A stretch of 50,807 bases of DNA from Nostoc sp. FACHB-110 (GCF_014697425.1 NZ_JACJRU010000052.1:1-50807); one strand, 5' to 3'; counted from the first letter of the stretch, positions 24,442-33,714 are shown. The notes: generated by a model from the letters alone, not told the origin. Translations and numbers: made by a program.

Positions 24442-24551
24442 TTACAGCATTTTTCATCTAGATGAGGTACATTTTTCTAGCCTCTAGCCCCTAGTCTCTA
24501 CCCTCTCTCCTCTTGAAAGGAGTAATAAACAAAACTGAGAAACGCTGTAAA
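24442..24551. repeat. GATGAGGTA dispersed repeat, copy 3
   Basis: TTACAGCATTTTTCATCTA, GATGAGGTACATTTTTCTAG, CTTGAAAGGAGTA and ACTGAGAAACGCTGTAA in order. This is the most complete copy, about 110 bases, in the convergent space between the antiporter and kinase genes. Confidence 0.7.
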
Positions 24552-24564
24552 AATTATTGGGGGC

Positions 24565-25824
24565 TTATTTTAAAGGTAGAACAATTTGTAAAGTTGTACC
24601 TTGATTAAAGATACTCTTAATACTAATCTTGCCCCCGTGAGATTGAACTATTTGTTGAACTATCGATAGTCCCAAACCAAACCCTCCAGTTTTCCGAGAA
24701 CGCTTTTTATCTACTCGATAAAAGCGTTCAAAAATATGTGGTAAATCATCTTCAGGGATACCAACACCGTTATCTATAACTTGAATAACAGCCCAATGTG
24801 ATTGTGTAAATAACTCTAAATTAACTAGACCATCAGCAGGAGTATATTTACACGCATTATTTAGTAAATTGGTAATTGCTTGGCGAAGTAAATTAGCATC
24901 ACCAAGCACATTTATACTATTGTTTGGTAGTGTAAAAATTAAGCTTAGATGTTGTGCATCTGGGTGTGTGGCATAATCTTCTTTTATCTGAAAAAGTAAT
25001 TTATTTAAGTTAACTTCTTGTAAGAATTCAGTAGGCAATTTGCCTTGATAACGTGCTAAAAATAATAAATCATTTACCAGGGTACTCATTGACTTGGCAA
25101 TGTCAAAAATCTTGTGAAAACGTTGACGCTGCACATCTGAATCAGTAGATTTAGACAAAAAGCCGTATTGAGCATTACTAATAATTGCTGTTAAAGGCGA
25201 TCGCAATTCGTGAGAAGCATCAGCAGTAAATCTTTGCAGATAATCGTAACTTTGGCGAATTGGCTGCATTGCTAGTCCTCCCAACCACCAACCAGTCAGC
25301 GCAACTACACCTAAGGTAATAGGTACGGAAATTGCCAAAACCATACGGAATTCCGCTAAAGCACTTTCCGCAGAAGTCATTGGCATTGCTGCTTGCAAAT
25401 AACCAATTAGCACACCATGTTGATAAACAGGCAATGTTATCTGACGCAGCCAGATGCTATCAGTTTTGATGGTATCAAATCCGCTAGATATTGCCAGGCG
25501 ATCGCTCATCAACCCACCAAAAAATTGTACCAGTTGTTTCTGCTCATCATACCAACCGGCATAAACTAGTTCGCTATCCGGCAATGGTTGTACCCTACTC
25601 CCCAATAATGGTACGTGTTCTAAATCTAATTGCTGTTCACCATTGTGCATTTCTAACTTGACATTCGCAGCCATCACACTGATTTTTTTATAAAGTAATC
25701 TATCCAGTGCTTCTAACTCATCTAAAACTTCTAAATAATAAACTATTGCCGCAAACCCAATTAAAATACTCCCCATTGCTAGGGTGAACCAACTTGCAAG
25801 ATTGCGACGGCTGCGATTAAACAT
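24565..25824 (-). CDS. Sensor histidine kinase (RppB-like)
   Basis: A 419-aa kinase. Transmembrane helices at about 12-32 and 160-182 enclose a sensor domain of about 125 residues outside the membrane. HisKA contains DASHELRSPLTA with the phosphorylated His205. The ATPase domain has NLLNNACKYTPAD (N box), VIDNGVGIPEDDL (G1) and GGFGLGLSIV (G2). No clear HAMP domain stands between helix 2 and HisKA. It follows its regulator gene by 23 bases on the same strand. The N-terminal MFNRSRRNLASWF and overall layout resemble RppB/NrsS kinases of cyanobacteria, which sense redox or metal; the actual signal is unknown. Confidence 0.9.
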   Translation of the reverse strand: MFNRSRRNLASWFTLAMGSILIGFAAIVYYLEVLDELEALDRLLYKKISVMAANVKLEMHNGEQQLDLEHVPLLGSRVQPLPDSELVYAGWYDEQKQLVQFFGGLMSDRLAISSGFDTIKTDSIWLRQITLPVYQHGVLIGYLQAAMPMTSAESALAEFRMVLAISVPITLGVVALTGWWLGGLAMQPIRQSYDYLQRFTADASHELRSPLTAIISNAQYGFLSKSTDSDVQRQRFHKIFDIAKSMSTLVNDLLFLARYQGKLPTEFLQEVNLNKLLFQIKEDYATHPDAQHLSLIFTLPNNSINVLGDANLLRQAITNLLNNACKYTPADGLVNLELFTQSHWAVIQVIDNGVGIPEDDLPHIFERFYRVDKKRSRKTGGFGLGLSIVQQIVQSHGGKISIKSIFNQGTTLQIVLPLK

Positions 25825-25847
25825 AATTAGTCATTGGTCATTTGTCA

Positions 25848-26552
25848 TTAGTTATTATTTATATTTGTACTAACATTTGATTCTTGTGGAGTTAGGCGAT
25901 AACCCATACCATAAACCGTTTTAATCCAGTCGTCTGCACCTAATAACTGCAAACGTTGGCGCAACTTCCGAACTAGGACAGTTAAAGCATTGCTTTCTGG
26001 TTCCATACCACATTCCCACAAAGCGTCTTCAATCTGAGTGCGAGTCAAAACCTGATTAGGGTGACGCATCAAATATTCTAGTAATTGCGCTTCACGGGGA
26101 GATAATTCTACTTTTATCTGATTTCTTTCGATATTTAATTCGGCTAAATACAATTGTAAGTCTGCTATTTGTAAACTATCTCCTTGCCAATTAGGAACTC
26201 TTCTTCCTAAAGCGCGTACCCTTGCCAAAAGTTCGACTAAATCAGCAGGTTTAACTAAATAATCATCTGCTCCTGCATCTAAACCCATAACTTTGTCGGG
26301 TGTAGTATCTTTAGCAGTTAACATCAATATGGGTGCGCTTTTACCAGCAAGACGATACTGACGACACAAACTCAACCCACTTATTGTGGGTAACATCCAG
26401 TCAACAATTAATAGATCGTAATCTTTTTGGGAAATCAACCACTGTGCAATTTCCCCATCTTCCGCAGCATCAACAATATATCCAGCTTCAGACAGAATAC
26501 CTTGTAGTGGTTCTAATTGTTCAAAATCATCTTCGACTAGTAAAATTCGCAT
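25848..26552 (-). CDS. OmpR-family response regulator (RppA-like)
   Basis: A 234-aa regulator. The receiver has the acidic pair in VEDD (7-9), phospho-acceptor Asp51 in IVDWMLP, Thr79 in MLTAKD and Lys101 in YLVKPAD. The C-terminal winged helix (LSPREAQLLEYLMRHPNQVLTR, quoted as PREAQLLEYL; VRKLRQRLQ; TVYGMGYRL) is the Trans_reg_C DNA-binding domain. It is the first gene of the two-component operon. Related Synechocystis systems RppAB/NrsRS act on photosynthesis or nickel genes. Target sites could include the repeated TGTCACTTTCT motif in this window, which is only a suggestion. Confidence 0.92.
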   Translation of the reverse strand: MRILLVEDDFEQLEPLQGILSEAGYIVDAAEDGEIAQWLISQKDYDLLIVDWMLPTISGLSLCRQYRLAGKSAPILMLTAKDTTPDKVMGLDAGADDYLVKPADLVELLARVRALGRRVPNWQGDSLQIADLQLYLAELNIERNQIKVELSPREAQLLEYLMRHPNQVLTRTQIEDALWECGMEPESNALTVLVRKLRQRLQLLGADDWIKTVYGMGYRLTPQESNVSTNINNN

Positions 26553-26812
26553 AAAAATTTTGAGCGTTAAACCTTATAATCAAGCTACTCAAAGCCCTTA
26601 AATATTAAAAATTAAAAATAGATTTATATCTTCTATCTAGGTTTAGATTTTATGACTTAGTTGATTCAGATATGTCTAAACTTATATCTATCTATAGATG
26701 GTTGCAAAAAGTACTAATTTGTTATTTCTATTTATTCACCACCTTCTCTTGTCTGCTTTTACAAGTATTTCCTTTATCAAGTAGAGTTATAAAAAAATAA
26801 GAATTTATAATT

Positions 26813-27400
26813 ATGCCTAATTTGAGTTACCAATTTTTATTGTTTTTCTTCTCTTTATTATTTGTTGGGATTGCTTTTTGGACTGGGGGAGATTTGCTAA
26901 CAAAGCAATTATTCAGCTTTTCTTACAGGACACTAGACAAGGTGCAAGTTGAGACACTTCCCCAAGTGATGCTAAACCTAGATTTTAAGATAATTGATAT
27001 GGAAATATATCCAGAAGAGAAGTTTACTCAAGTTAAGATTAAAACAGGAAATTCTATGCTGAAAAGATTAGAGTTAGAAATTCCTAATTCTAGTTATGCA
27101 GAAGTGGCGATCGTCAAAGAATTAAAGCTATACCCTCAACTTAAACAACTTCAGCGCAATCAACAGATAAAGCTAAAGATTCCCCTAGATTTAATGGCTA
27201 TTAAAGCCACTGTTGAAAAACAGCAAGGATATAGCTTTGTTGAAGTTATAACTTTTAATCATGCTTTAAAAAAGTTAGATTTTGAGCTACCAACTGTTGA
27301 AATTAATGTGCTAGAAGCAATGATTACTCAATTACTTAACTTATCGGCGGAAGATGTGAGAAAGCTTGTTAGTTATCAAGTTAAACATCAAACTAAATAA
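26813..27400 (+). CDS. Membrane-anchored or exported protein, unknown
   Basis: A 195-aa protein with an N-terminal hydrophobic helix (about 5-25) acting as signal anchor, then a hydrophilic, beta-rich part with YPEEKFTQVKIKTGNS and a helical C-terminus (MITQLLNLSAEDVRKL). I do not recognise a domain with certainty; a remote likeness to lipid-binding DUF2993-type proteins cannot be excluded. Upstream is an A+T-rich spacer of 260 bases to the divergent response-regulator gene. Confidence 0.65.
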   Translation: MPNLSYQFLLFFFSLLFVGIAFWTGGDLLTKQLFSFSYRTLDKVQVETLPQVMLNLDFKIIDMEIYPEEKFTQVKIKTGNSMLKRLELEIPNSSYAEVAIVKELKLYPQLKQLQRNQQIKLKIPLDLMAIKATVEKQQGYSFVEVITFNHALKKLDFELPTVEINVLEAMITQLLNLSAEDVRKLVSYQVKHQTK

Positions 27401-27562
27401 AACATACAAACCGAAAAAGCTAATAAAATTATGACAATCTCAACTATGTAGTTAAGAATACGTAGCAAAAAATACTATTGTTCATCTTTAGATAGGCAAG
27501 CTAATGCTCTCCTCTTTATAAATAAATCTACTCTTTTAACTAGAAATTCTTTTTGATTACTA

Positions 27563-27583
27563 TTGTCACTTTCTGTTCACATT
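27563..27583 (+). promoter_or_regulatory. TGTCACTTTCT motif, copy 1
   Basis: TTGTCACTTTCTGTTCACATT, 122 bases upstream of the gene at 27705 and in its orientation. It matches copies at 33898-33918 (minus) and 43764-43784 (plus). The rest of 27401-27704 is A+T-rich with no gene. Confidence 0.45.
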
Positions 27584-27704
27584 CTTTTTGTATATTGCAT
27601 ATAAAAGGCATTATTTTTATATTTGCCTTGAATTAAACACAATATTTGGTAATAAAATAAATTCTATTTTCTACTTCCATTTAGATAGATAAAACTGAGA
27701 TTTT

Positions 27705-28142
27705 ATGCTAAAAAATGAAATTACAGGTCAATACCTGGCAGAAAACTTAAAATACTATTTAAACTGGATGGACTCAAGCTCATCTAGTCAAACTTTAAAT
27801 ATAGAAAATAATGATAGCACAAATTTCAGTACAAATAAGGCAAGTAATCTCACAACTTTAGACCCAACTTTAATTGTTGCTCCTATTGTTTTATTAGTGA
27901 TGAGTGGAATAGTTATTTTTCATAAGCTCAAGCTTTATCATCAGGCTAAAAACCTCAAAACTTTAGATTACTCTCCCTGTAAAAGCTGCCATTACTTTTT
28001 AAACAGCATCTATTTAAAGTGTGCTGTAAATCCTGATGTTGTGTTTACAAAAGCAGCAGTTAATTGTCGTGATTACGAGCCGTTAAAACATAGCAAAAAA
28101 AATCGTTTTCTCAGTTTTCAGAGTCGCAGTAAATTTAACTAA
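27705..28142 (+). CDS. Single-span membrane protein with a cyanobacterial Cys motif
   Basis: A 145-aa protein: polar N-terminal half, one hydrophobic segment at about 57-76 (IVAPIVLLVMSGIVIF, quoted in part), then a cytosolic or lumenal tail with four Cys in the pattern SPCKSCHYF...LKCAV...NCRDYEP. This CxxC...C...C arrangement recurs in small hypothetical proteins of cyanobacteria and could bind a metal or Fe-S centre. It precedes the holin-like gene by 11 bases and is likely cotranscribed. Function unknown. Confidence 0.65.
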   Translation: MLKNEITGQYLAENLKYYLNWMDSSSSSQTLNIENNDSTNFSTNKASNLTTLDPTLIVAPIVLLVMSGIVIFHKLKLYHQAKNLKTLDYSPCKSCHYFLNSIYLKCAVNPDVVFTKAAVNCRDYEPLKHSKKNRFLSFQSRSKFN

Positions 28143-28153
28143 AAAATGTAGGA

Positions 28154-28498
28154 ATGATTATGATAGGTTTAATCATGACTTGGTTAGTAACTACTGTTAG
28201 TTTTTTGATTATTGCTAGGCTACCATTTTTAGGTATAGAAATAGACAGTTTTAGTAAAGCAGCTATTTCTGCAATAGTTTTTGGAATTTTGAATGCAATT
28301 TTGCTACCTGTTCTAACCTTTTTTACCTTTCCTTTTATTATCTTGACTTTGGGATTATTTTTCTTTGTTTTAAATGCCATTATCTTTGGATTGTCGGCTT
28401 TAATTGTCCCAGGTTTTAGATTACGTTACGGTTTGTGGAGTGCTTTGCTTGGTTCTATTACTTTAGCAATTATTAACTCAGTTCTATTAAGGATATAG
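28154..28498 (+). CDS. Phage-holin-like four-helix membrane protein (PF04020/YvlD type)
   Basis: A 114-aa protein almost wholly hydrophobic, with four helices. FSKAAISAIVFGILNAILLPVL and LPFIILTLGLFFFVLNA-type segments (here TFPFIILTLGLFFFVLNA) are the mark of the PF04020 family, named holin-like but found in ordinary genomes with an unknown envelope role. Its place after a Cys-motif membrane protein and before sodA suggests envelope stress, by inference only. Confidence 0.8.
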   Translation: MIMIGLIMTWLVTTVSFLIIARLPFLGIEIDSFSKAAISAIVFGILNAILLPVLTFFTFPFIILTLGLFFFVLNAIIFGLSALIVPGFRLRYGLWSALLGSITLAIINSVLLRI

Positions 28499-28675
28499 GA
28501 CTCATATTTGATTTCTGAAAAACCAAATTGGCTAGAAGCTTGCCATACAAAGGTTCGTTTCTCAGTATACTTAGCAATATTCAAGTACGATTCCTATAGT
28601 TGCGCCAATTACCTAAATAATGCAACAATCTGAGTGAATTTTGTCGGATATATAACTAGTAAGAAGAACTTAGTC

Positions 28676-29485
28676 ATGAAATTATTTCTTAAGCAACCAG
28701 TTATTTGGTTTTGCATGGGAATGTTGCTCATATCTACTCTATTTGCTTGCCAACCTCAACAAGTAGCAGAATCACCCCCAATTCCTACTGCAACTCCTGT
28801 ACAAACATCTGCACCTGCTACAAATACACGCCCTGTAGCTTATCTCGATCGCCAGTTAAGCACAAATCCTGCCGAGTTAGCACCATTACCTTATGCTTAT
28901 AATGCCTTAGAAAAGGCAATTGACGCAGAAACAATGAAACTGCATCACGACAAGCATCATGCAGCTTATGTCAATAACCTCAACAATGCTTTAAAAAAAT
29001 ATCGGCAACTACAAAAGAGTAGTGTGGAAGCTTTACTCCTGGATTTGAATAGCATCCCTGAAGATATCAGAACAACAGTACGTAACAATGGTGGTGGTCA
29101 TCTTAACCATACAATCTTTTGGCAAATCATGAGTCCTAAAGGTGGCGGAGAACCAACAGGAGAAATCGCCCAAGAAATTAACCAAACTTTTGGTAGTTTT
29201 GAAGCTTTTAGAAAACAGTTTAATGCAGCAGGAGGCGATCGCTTTGGTAGTGGTTGGGTTTGGTTAGTCCGAAACGCCCAAGGTCAATTGCAAATTACCA
29301 GTACACCCAATCAAGATAATCCCATTTCCGAAGGCTCGTATCCGATTATGGGTAATGATGTCTGGGAACACGCTTATTATCTGAGATATCAAAATCGTCG
29401 TGCTGATTATTTAAATAATTGGTGGAATGTCGTCAACTGGACGGAAATTAACAGACGCGCCCAAGCTTCACGTCAAAAAACTTAG
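28676..29485 (+). CDS. sodA: Membrane-anchored (lipoprotein) Fe/Mn superoxide dismutase
   Basis: A 269-aa protein. Residues 1-24 form a lipoprotein signal with lipobox STLFAC and Cys25, followed by a Pro/Thr-rich linker to about residue 55. The SOD domain has the four metal ligands in LHHDKHHAAYV, GGGHLNHTIFW and NDVWEHAYYL, with GSGWVWLV. It converts superoxide to H2O2 and O2, on the outer face of the cytoplasmic or on the thylakoid membrane; membrane-attached MnSOD is known in Anabaena. I use ATG 28676 rather than GTG 28634, since the lipobox distance then fits and AGAAG precedes it. Confidence 0.92.
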   Translation: MKLFLKQPVIWFCMGMLLISTLFACQPQQVAESPPIPTATPVQTSAPATNTRPVAYLDRQLSTNPAELAPLPYAYNALEKAIDAETMKLHHDKHHAAYVNNLNNALKKYRQLQKSSVEALLLDLNSIPEDIRTTVRNNGGGHLNHTIFWQIMSPKGGGEPTGEIAQEINQTFGSFEAFRKQFNAAGGDRFGSGWVWLVRNAQGQLQITSTPNQDNPISEGSYPIMGNDVWEHAYYLRYQNRRADYLNNWWNVVNWTEINRRAQASRQKT

Positions 29486-29635
29486 AGGCATTGGTTTACA
29501 ATAATTTCCTCACTCCTTTCTATAACAACAAAAAGGGTGAGGATAAAATTCAGAGGATATATTGCAAGTATGACAGCACTACAATCATCTATCTCAAGCA
29601 GACCAAGCTTCTCTAAAGTCAGCGTAGAGTGTTAG

Positions 29636-29917
29636 TCCACCGTCAAAATATCAATGCTGCCCCATTTATCAACTACGGTATTGACCATTTCTACAACGTC
29701 TTCTTCTTTGGAGACATCGCCTTGTATGAGTAGAGATTGAACACCGCAGTTATTGACATCGCCACAGGCTTTTTGCATAGCGATTTCTTCTGTGTCTTCC
29801 GCAGCTTCCGGGCTTTTGCGGTAATTAATGGCGATATTGCAACCTTCCTGCGCTAGGCGAATGGCGATCGCTTGTCCAATCCCCGAACTAGCACCTGTAA
29901 TTAGAGCATTTTTTCCT
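29636..29917 (-). pseudogene. Remnant of a short-chain dehydrogenase (glucose dehydrogenase-like)
   Basis: The minus-strand frame reads KGKNALITGASSGIGQAIA (Rossmann GxxxGxG), then CNIAINYRKSPEAAEDTEE and QGDVSKEEDVVEMVNTVVD, ending at a TAA after DILTVD just where NNAG should follow. So only the first 90 or so codons remain, and the start codon is gone. The fragment starts immediately after, and in frame with, the stop codon of the sugar dehydrogenase gene at 29920. Together these point to deletions on both sides. Confidence 0.8.
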
Positions 29918-29919
29918 TT

Positions 29920-31161
29920 TTATTGTGTAATCCGAAGAATTTTGTCTTGCTGTGATGGGCAATCTCCTCGACCATCACAGTTACTCGTTGTCACATATAA
30001 TTCGCCATCTGGCCCCATAACCGCCTCTCGCAGCCGTCCATATTTACCTTGCAAATACACTTCATGGCGCGACACTTTTTGCGGGGATTTAGGGTCGAAA
30101 ATCACACGCTGCAAGTTTTCCGAACGGAGAGTGGCGATAATTAAACTACCCTTCCACTCAGGTATAGAATTGCCAGTATAAATTGCTGTGCCACCAGGAG
30201 GTAAAGCCTCCCGCCAAACAATCGAAGGAGTCACAAGCCCTTCTCCTGATTCACAACGGTAGATAGTAGGCCAACCGAGGTTGTCACCTGCTCTTGCTAC
30301 ACTGACTTCATCATGTCCTCTTCTACCCAAATCACCGCTAGGGCCGTGGTCTGTCACCCATAACGTTGATTTATCACGCCAGTCAAACCCTTGAGTATTG
30401 CGAATCCCAGTGATATATACAGGGCTTTTTTCAAATGGGTTGTCTGGCGGTACTTGTCCGTCAGGAGTCACACGCAAAATTTTACCTGCGAGGCTATTAA
30501 TATCTTGGGAACTTGGCGGTTCCCCGGCATCACCAGTCCCAACATAAAGCATTCCATCGGGGCCAAAGCGGATGCGCCCTCCGTTGTGGTATTGCGCTAC
30601 AGGAATATTGTCAACAATTACCCTATCTCGTGAAGCACTGAGTCCGTCGCCAGATAGCCGCCATCGTTCAACACGATTTACCTGTGACCCATTTCTATCA
30701 GCAGTATAGTAAACGTAAAAAAATCGGTTGTCGGCAAAGTTGGGATGAGTTGCAATGCCAAGCAAACCATCTTCACCGCTATCAGTCACATCGATTGTAG
30801 CTACTGGCTTGGAAACGAGTTTACCACCCCGTACAAGGCGAACTCGTCCAGGCCGTTCAGTAACTAACATATCTCGATTTGGCAAAAAAGCAATTCCCCA
30901 AGGTACTTCTAAACCTGTTACTACTTCTTCAGCGCGCAGATTTACCTTTCCTTGCGAACCAAAGCCATTTTTTACTAAATTACACGCTTGATTGTTAGTA
31001 GGAGTTTGTTGGCTAACTGGTTGGGCTGTTTGTGTTTCTTGAGTGTTGCTGTTGGCAGACTCAGTTGTGGGTACGTTGCAAGCAGAAAGTCCTAATAATA
31101 CCATGCCAAAAAGTAATTTTTTAGCAAGAGGGTTTCTCAACTTCAAATATTTGATAACCAT
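29920..31161 (-). CDS. PQQ-type glucose/sorbosone dehydrogenase, lipoprotein
   Basis: A 413-aa protein with a lipoprotein signal (LLGLSAC, Cys28), a Gln/Thr-rich spacer, and a six-bladed propeller of the GSDH family (PF07995): GLEVPWGIAFLPNRDMLVTERPGRVRLV (quoted in part), GLLGIATHPNFADNRFFYVYYT, RIRFGPDGMLYVGTGD, NTQGFDWRD and GPDGELYVTTSN. The family oxidises aldose sugars with PQQ; whether this cyanobacterium makes PQQ is not known from here. I start at ATG 31161, since the longer frame to 31200 overlaps the invertase end. It lies 26 bases after the invertase gene. Confidence 0.87.
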   Translation of the reverse strand: MVIKYLKLRNPLAKKLLFGMVLLGLSACNVPTTESANSNTQETQTAQPVSQQTPTNNQACNLVKNGFGSQGKVNLRAEEVVTGLEVPWGIAFLPNRDMLVTERPGRVRLVRGGKLVSKPVATIDVTDSGEDGLLGIATHPNFADNRFFYVYYTADRNGSQVNRVERWRLSGDGLSASRDRVIVDNIPVAQYHNGGRIRFGPDGMLYVGTGDAGEPPSSQDINSLAGKILRVTPDGQVPPDNPFEKSPVYITGIRNTQGFDWRDKSTLWVTDHGPSGDLGRRGHDEVSVARAGDNLGWPTIYRCESGEGLVTPSIVWREALPPGGTAIYTGNSIPEWKGSLIIATLRSENLQRVIFDPKSPQKVSRHEVYLQGKYGRLREAVMGPDGELYVTTSNCDGRGDCPSQQDKILRITQ

Positions 31162-31186
31162 TAGTTCTTTATCCAATCTTTTCAAT

Positions 31187-32554
31187 TTATTCAATCTCAA
31201 AACTGAGTAATGTTAAATGGCTAGGATTAGCAATTAACTCTTTTGCTACTAAGAATGCTCCAATAGTCCAGGCTTGATATTTTCTTGATTGCTTACCAAT
31301 TAATCTAGCATTCTTCCCATCATAATATTCTGGCCAGCCATCTTGATATAAACGATTTTCTGCGATTTCAATTGCTTTGTGAGCAATTTCTAAACGATTA
31401 GTTTTTATGGCTGCTGCTGTTAGTAGCCATAATAAAACAGGCCAACTACCCCCATTATGATAAGACCAAGGTGTATTTTTTGGGTCACTACCAGTAATAA
31501 TTTCCCACTCTATCCCTTCTAGTGCTGGATAACAAAGTTTCATTGGCATATATCCAATTAAATCCTGCCAACGTTTTTCAATGAGATTCATAATTTTTTG
31601 AGATTCTTCATCACTAGCTAAAGAAGTAACAATTGCCATGAGATTTCCCAAAGCAAAGAAACGAAAATCCATACGTCCAGGGCCAAGATTACCTGCTAAA
31701 TAACCGCCATCATCTGGTAGCCATTCGGTTAGCTAATCAGGTATTGAACCAGGATAAATATTGAATATGTTAGCTACTTCTTTACCAAATTCATCACCTT
31801 TAAAGCGATAAATTTCATTTAAACGATTTAAATCAATCCAGTAATATTCGCGTAGATGATAGGTAAGCGGTGCTAAACGTTGAGTGACACTATTAGAGCA
31901 GGAAATGTTATCATCATGTGGTAGCAAAAGTTCTCTGGCTGCACGTAAAGCCGCGTAAAACAACACTTGAATTTCAAGAGGATGTTCGTAAACGCCCATA
32001 CGACGATCAATCATAAAAGCACCATCGGGAACTAGCATTGTTGGATACATAGCAAACCGATGGGCGAGACACATCTCTAAAATTAATTTTATTCCCTGTT
32101 GAAACTCGCTTTGATGAGCAAGGGCGATATCGCCTGTAGCTTTGACATAAGCTCGTAATAAGATAGTCCACCACAAGCAAGAATCAACAGGCGGAACTCT
32201 GGCGATCGCTTGTTCACCAAAATCAGCAGTTAAACACTCTTCGCCATCTTTTACTACTACTTTAAAACTAGCTGGCATTAGTCCTGGCCCTGGCTTAAAA
32301 GAGTCCATTTGTGGTTCATGACTCTGTAAATGTAGAGTTTCAATCAAGAAATTGCGAACAATTTCTGGTTCACCTTTCATCAAAAAAGCCATTGCTGATG
32401 AAACAAAATCACGGATGAAACATTGGTCATAATTTAGTGCGTCTGACCCTGCTTCTAAGGCTGCTACTGTGCCAACTGGACGACCTTGATAATAAACAAT
32501 TGACTTTTCAATTAATGTCCAAGCTTCTGTAATTAAATCGGTTTTTGTATTCAT
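31187..32554 (-). pseudogene. GH100 alkaline/neutral invertase interrupted by an amber codon
   Basis: The first part (to 31733) has the GH100 marks SDALNYDQCFIRDFVSSAMAFL and ARVPPVDSCLWWTILLRAY (quoted in part), the second part RMDFRFFALGNLMAI, NTPWSYHNGGSWPVLLW and RLIGKQSRKYQAWTIGAFL. Between them a TAG at 31735-31733 replaces the expected Trp in SIPDWLTEWLP, with the frame unchanged before and after. The intact protein would have 455 residues, normal for cyanobacterial invertases that hydrolyse sucrose in the cytosol. Everything else is well kept, so the break is recent, suppressed, or a sequencing error. Confidence 0.85.
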
Positions 32555-32684
32555 TGGTGTAAACTCCTAAATATTTTGGGTTGGAATTATAGTGATTTCT
32601 TGTTAAGTGAGGTATAGATTTAATGTTTTTAAACGCAGAGTGACGCAGAGATTTTTTAAATTGATTAGTGATATACTCAATTCC

Positions 32685-32831
32685 TCAGCAGATTACTAGG
32701 TTTTTAACGCTGCTTTGTGTATTTGTTTCTGCTGGAATTGGGCGATATTGTAACCAAGCGAATAAAGCAGCAGTACCCAGGAAAATGAAGGTTATTGTTG
32801 CTACTACTTGCAGCATGATACTGTAACGCAT
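32685..32831 (-). CDS. 48-aa single-helix membrane protein
   Basis: ATG 32831 opens MRYSIMLQVVATITFIFLG, a single hydrophobic helix (about 5-27), followed by LFAWLQYRPIPAETN and a short polar tail. It lies 28 bases after the reductase gene on the same strand and is probably cotranscribed. It may be a small subunit or anchor for the reductase; that is inference. Confidence 0.5.
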   Translation of the reverse strand: MRYSIMLQVVATITFIFLGTAALFAWLQYRPIPAETNTQSSVKNLVIC

Positions 32832-32859
32832 AAAAATTGTTTAGTTGGTGATAACTTAG

Positions 32860-33714
32860 TTAAACAAGGTTGTAATGTTCCATGTGAATATTAGTAACTG
32901 GCACTTCTAAATCATGTAAAGCTCTCTCTACTTGATCCATCATTTTCGGCACAGCACAGATAAAGTAATTGCGGGTTGCAGGACGTTTAGGAATGTAGCG
33001 TTTTAGCAGTTCCTGATCGACATATCCAGTTTCTCCTGACCGATCTTCTGGAGGTTCTTTTAGAACGTGAATTACTGTTAAGTCTAATTTGTCTTTTAAG
33101 GCTGCAATTTCTTCTCGATAAGTTATATCTTCCCAAGTTTTACTGGCATAAATTAAGAGTAGGGGACGCTCATCTTTACGTTCTGCTAAGGTAAACAGCA
33201 TACTAATAATTGGTGTGATGCCTATCCCGCCAGCAATAAAGACAAATCCAGCAGTATTCTCATAGCGGTCTGTGGTGAAAACTCCATAAGGGCCATCTAA
33301 AAAGGCTTTAGTACCAGGTTTGACATCCTTAATTGTTTTTGTGAAGTCGCCTAAAGCCTTGATACCAAATTCAATGCGATCGCATTTTTCGGCACTAGAA
33401 GCAAAATAAAATGGATGTTCCCGCATTCTAAAAGGTGAAATTTCCAGGGTTATCCAAGCAAATTGACCTGGTTGAAAATGGATTCCTCCGTGTCCTCTAG
33501 GACGCAAAACTAAATTCCAGACATTACCTCTTTGGGGAATTACAGCTTCTACCAAATAAGGTTTTTTCTGCATAAAATAAGGTTTAACCAAGCGAACATA
33601 AATCAATAACCACAACGATACTATTGCAATTCCAGTCCAGATAACTGCTTTCCAAAATAACCCTAAATAATTACCTACACCAATTACAGGATTTTTCATC
33701 AATAAGCTTCTCAT
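32860..33714 (-). CDS. Ferredoxin-reductase-type FAD/NAD(P)H oxidoreductase with one membrane anchor
   Basis: A 284-aa protein. Residues 18-43 form one transmembrane helix. The FAD domain has FQPGQFAWITL and MREHPFYFASSAE, and the NAD(P) domain has GGIGITPIISMLF, IYASKTWEDI and FICAVPKMMDQVE. The same FAD/NAD part occurs at the C-terminus of ferric-reductase-like/NOX-type membrane proteins, where five heme-binding helices come before KPYxxxxKPYLVE; these are absent here. AGGAGG lies 9 bases before ATG 33714, so the short form seems to be translated. Role could be electron input to a membrane partner; substrate unknown. Confidence 0.82.
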   Translation of the reverse strand: MRSLLMKNPVIGVGNYLGLFWKAVIWTGIAIVSLWLLIYVRLVKPYFMQKKPYLVEAVIPQRGNVWNLVLRPRGHGGIHFQPGQFAWITLEISPFRMREHPFYFASSAEKCDRIEFGIKALGDFTKTIKDVKPGTKAFLDGPYGVFTTDRYENTAGFVFIAGGIGITPIISMLFTLAERKDERPLLLIYASKTWEDITYREEIAALKDKLDLTVIHVLKEPPEDRSGETGYVDQELLKRYIPKRPATRNYFICAVPKMMDQVERALHDLEVPVTNIHMEHYNLV

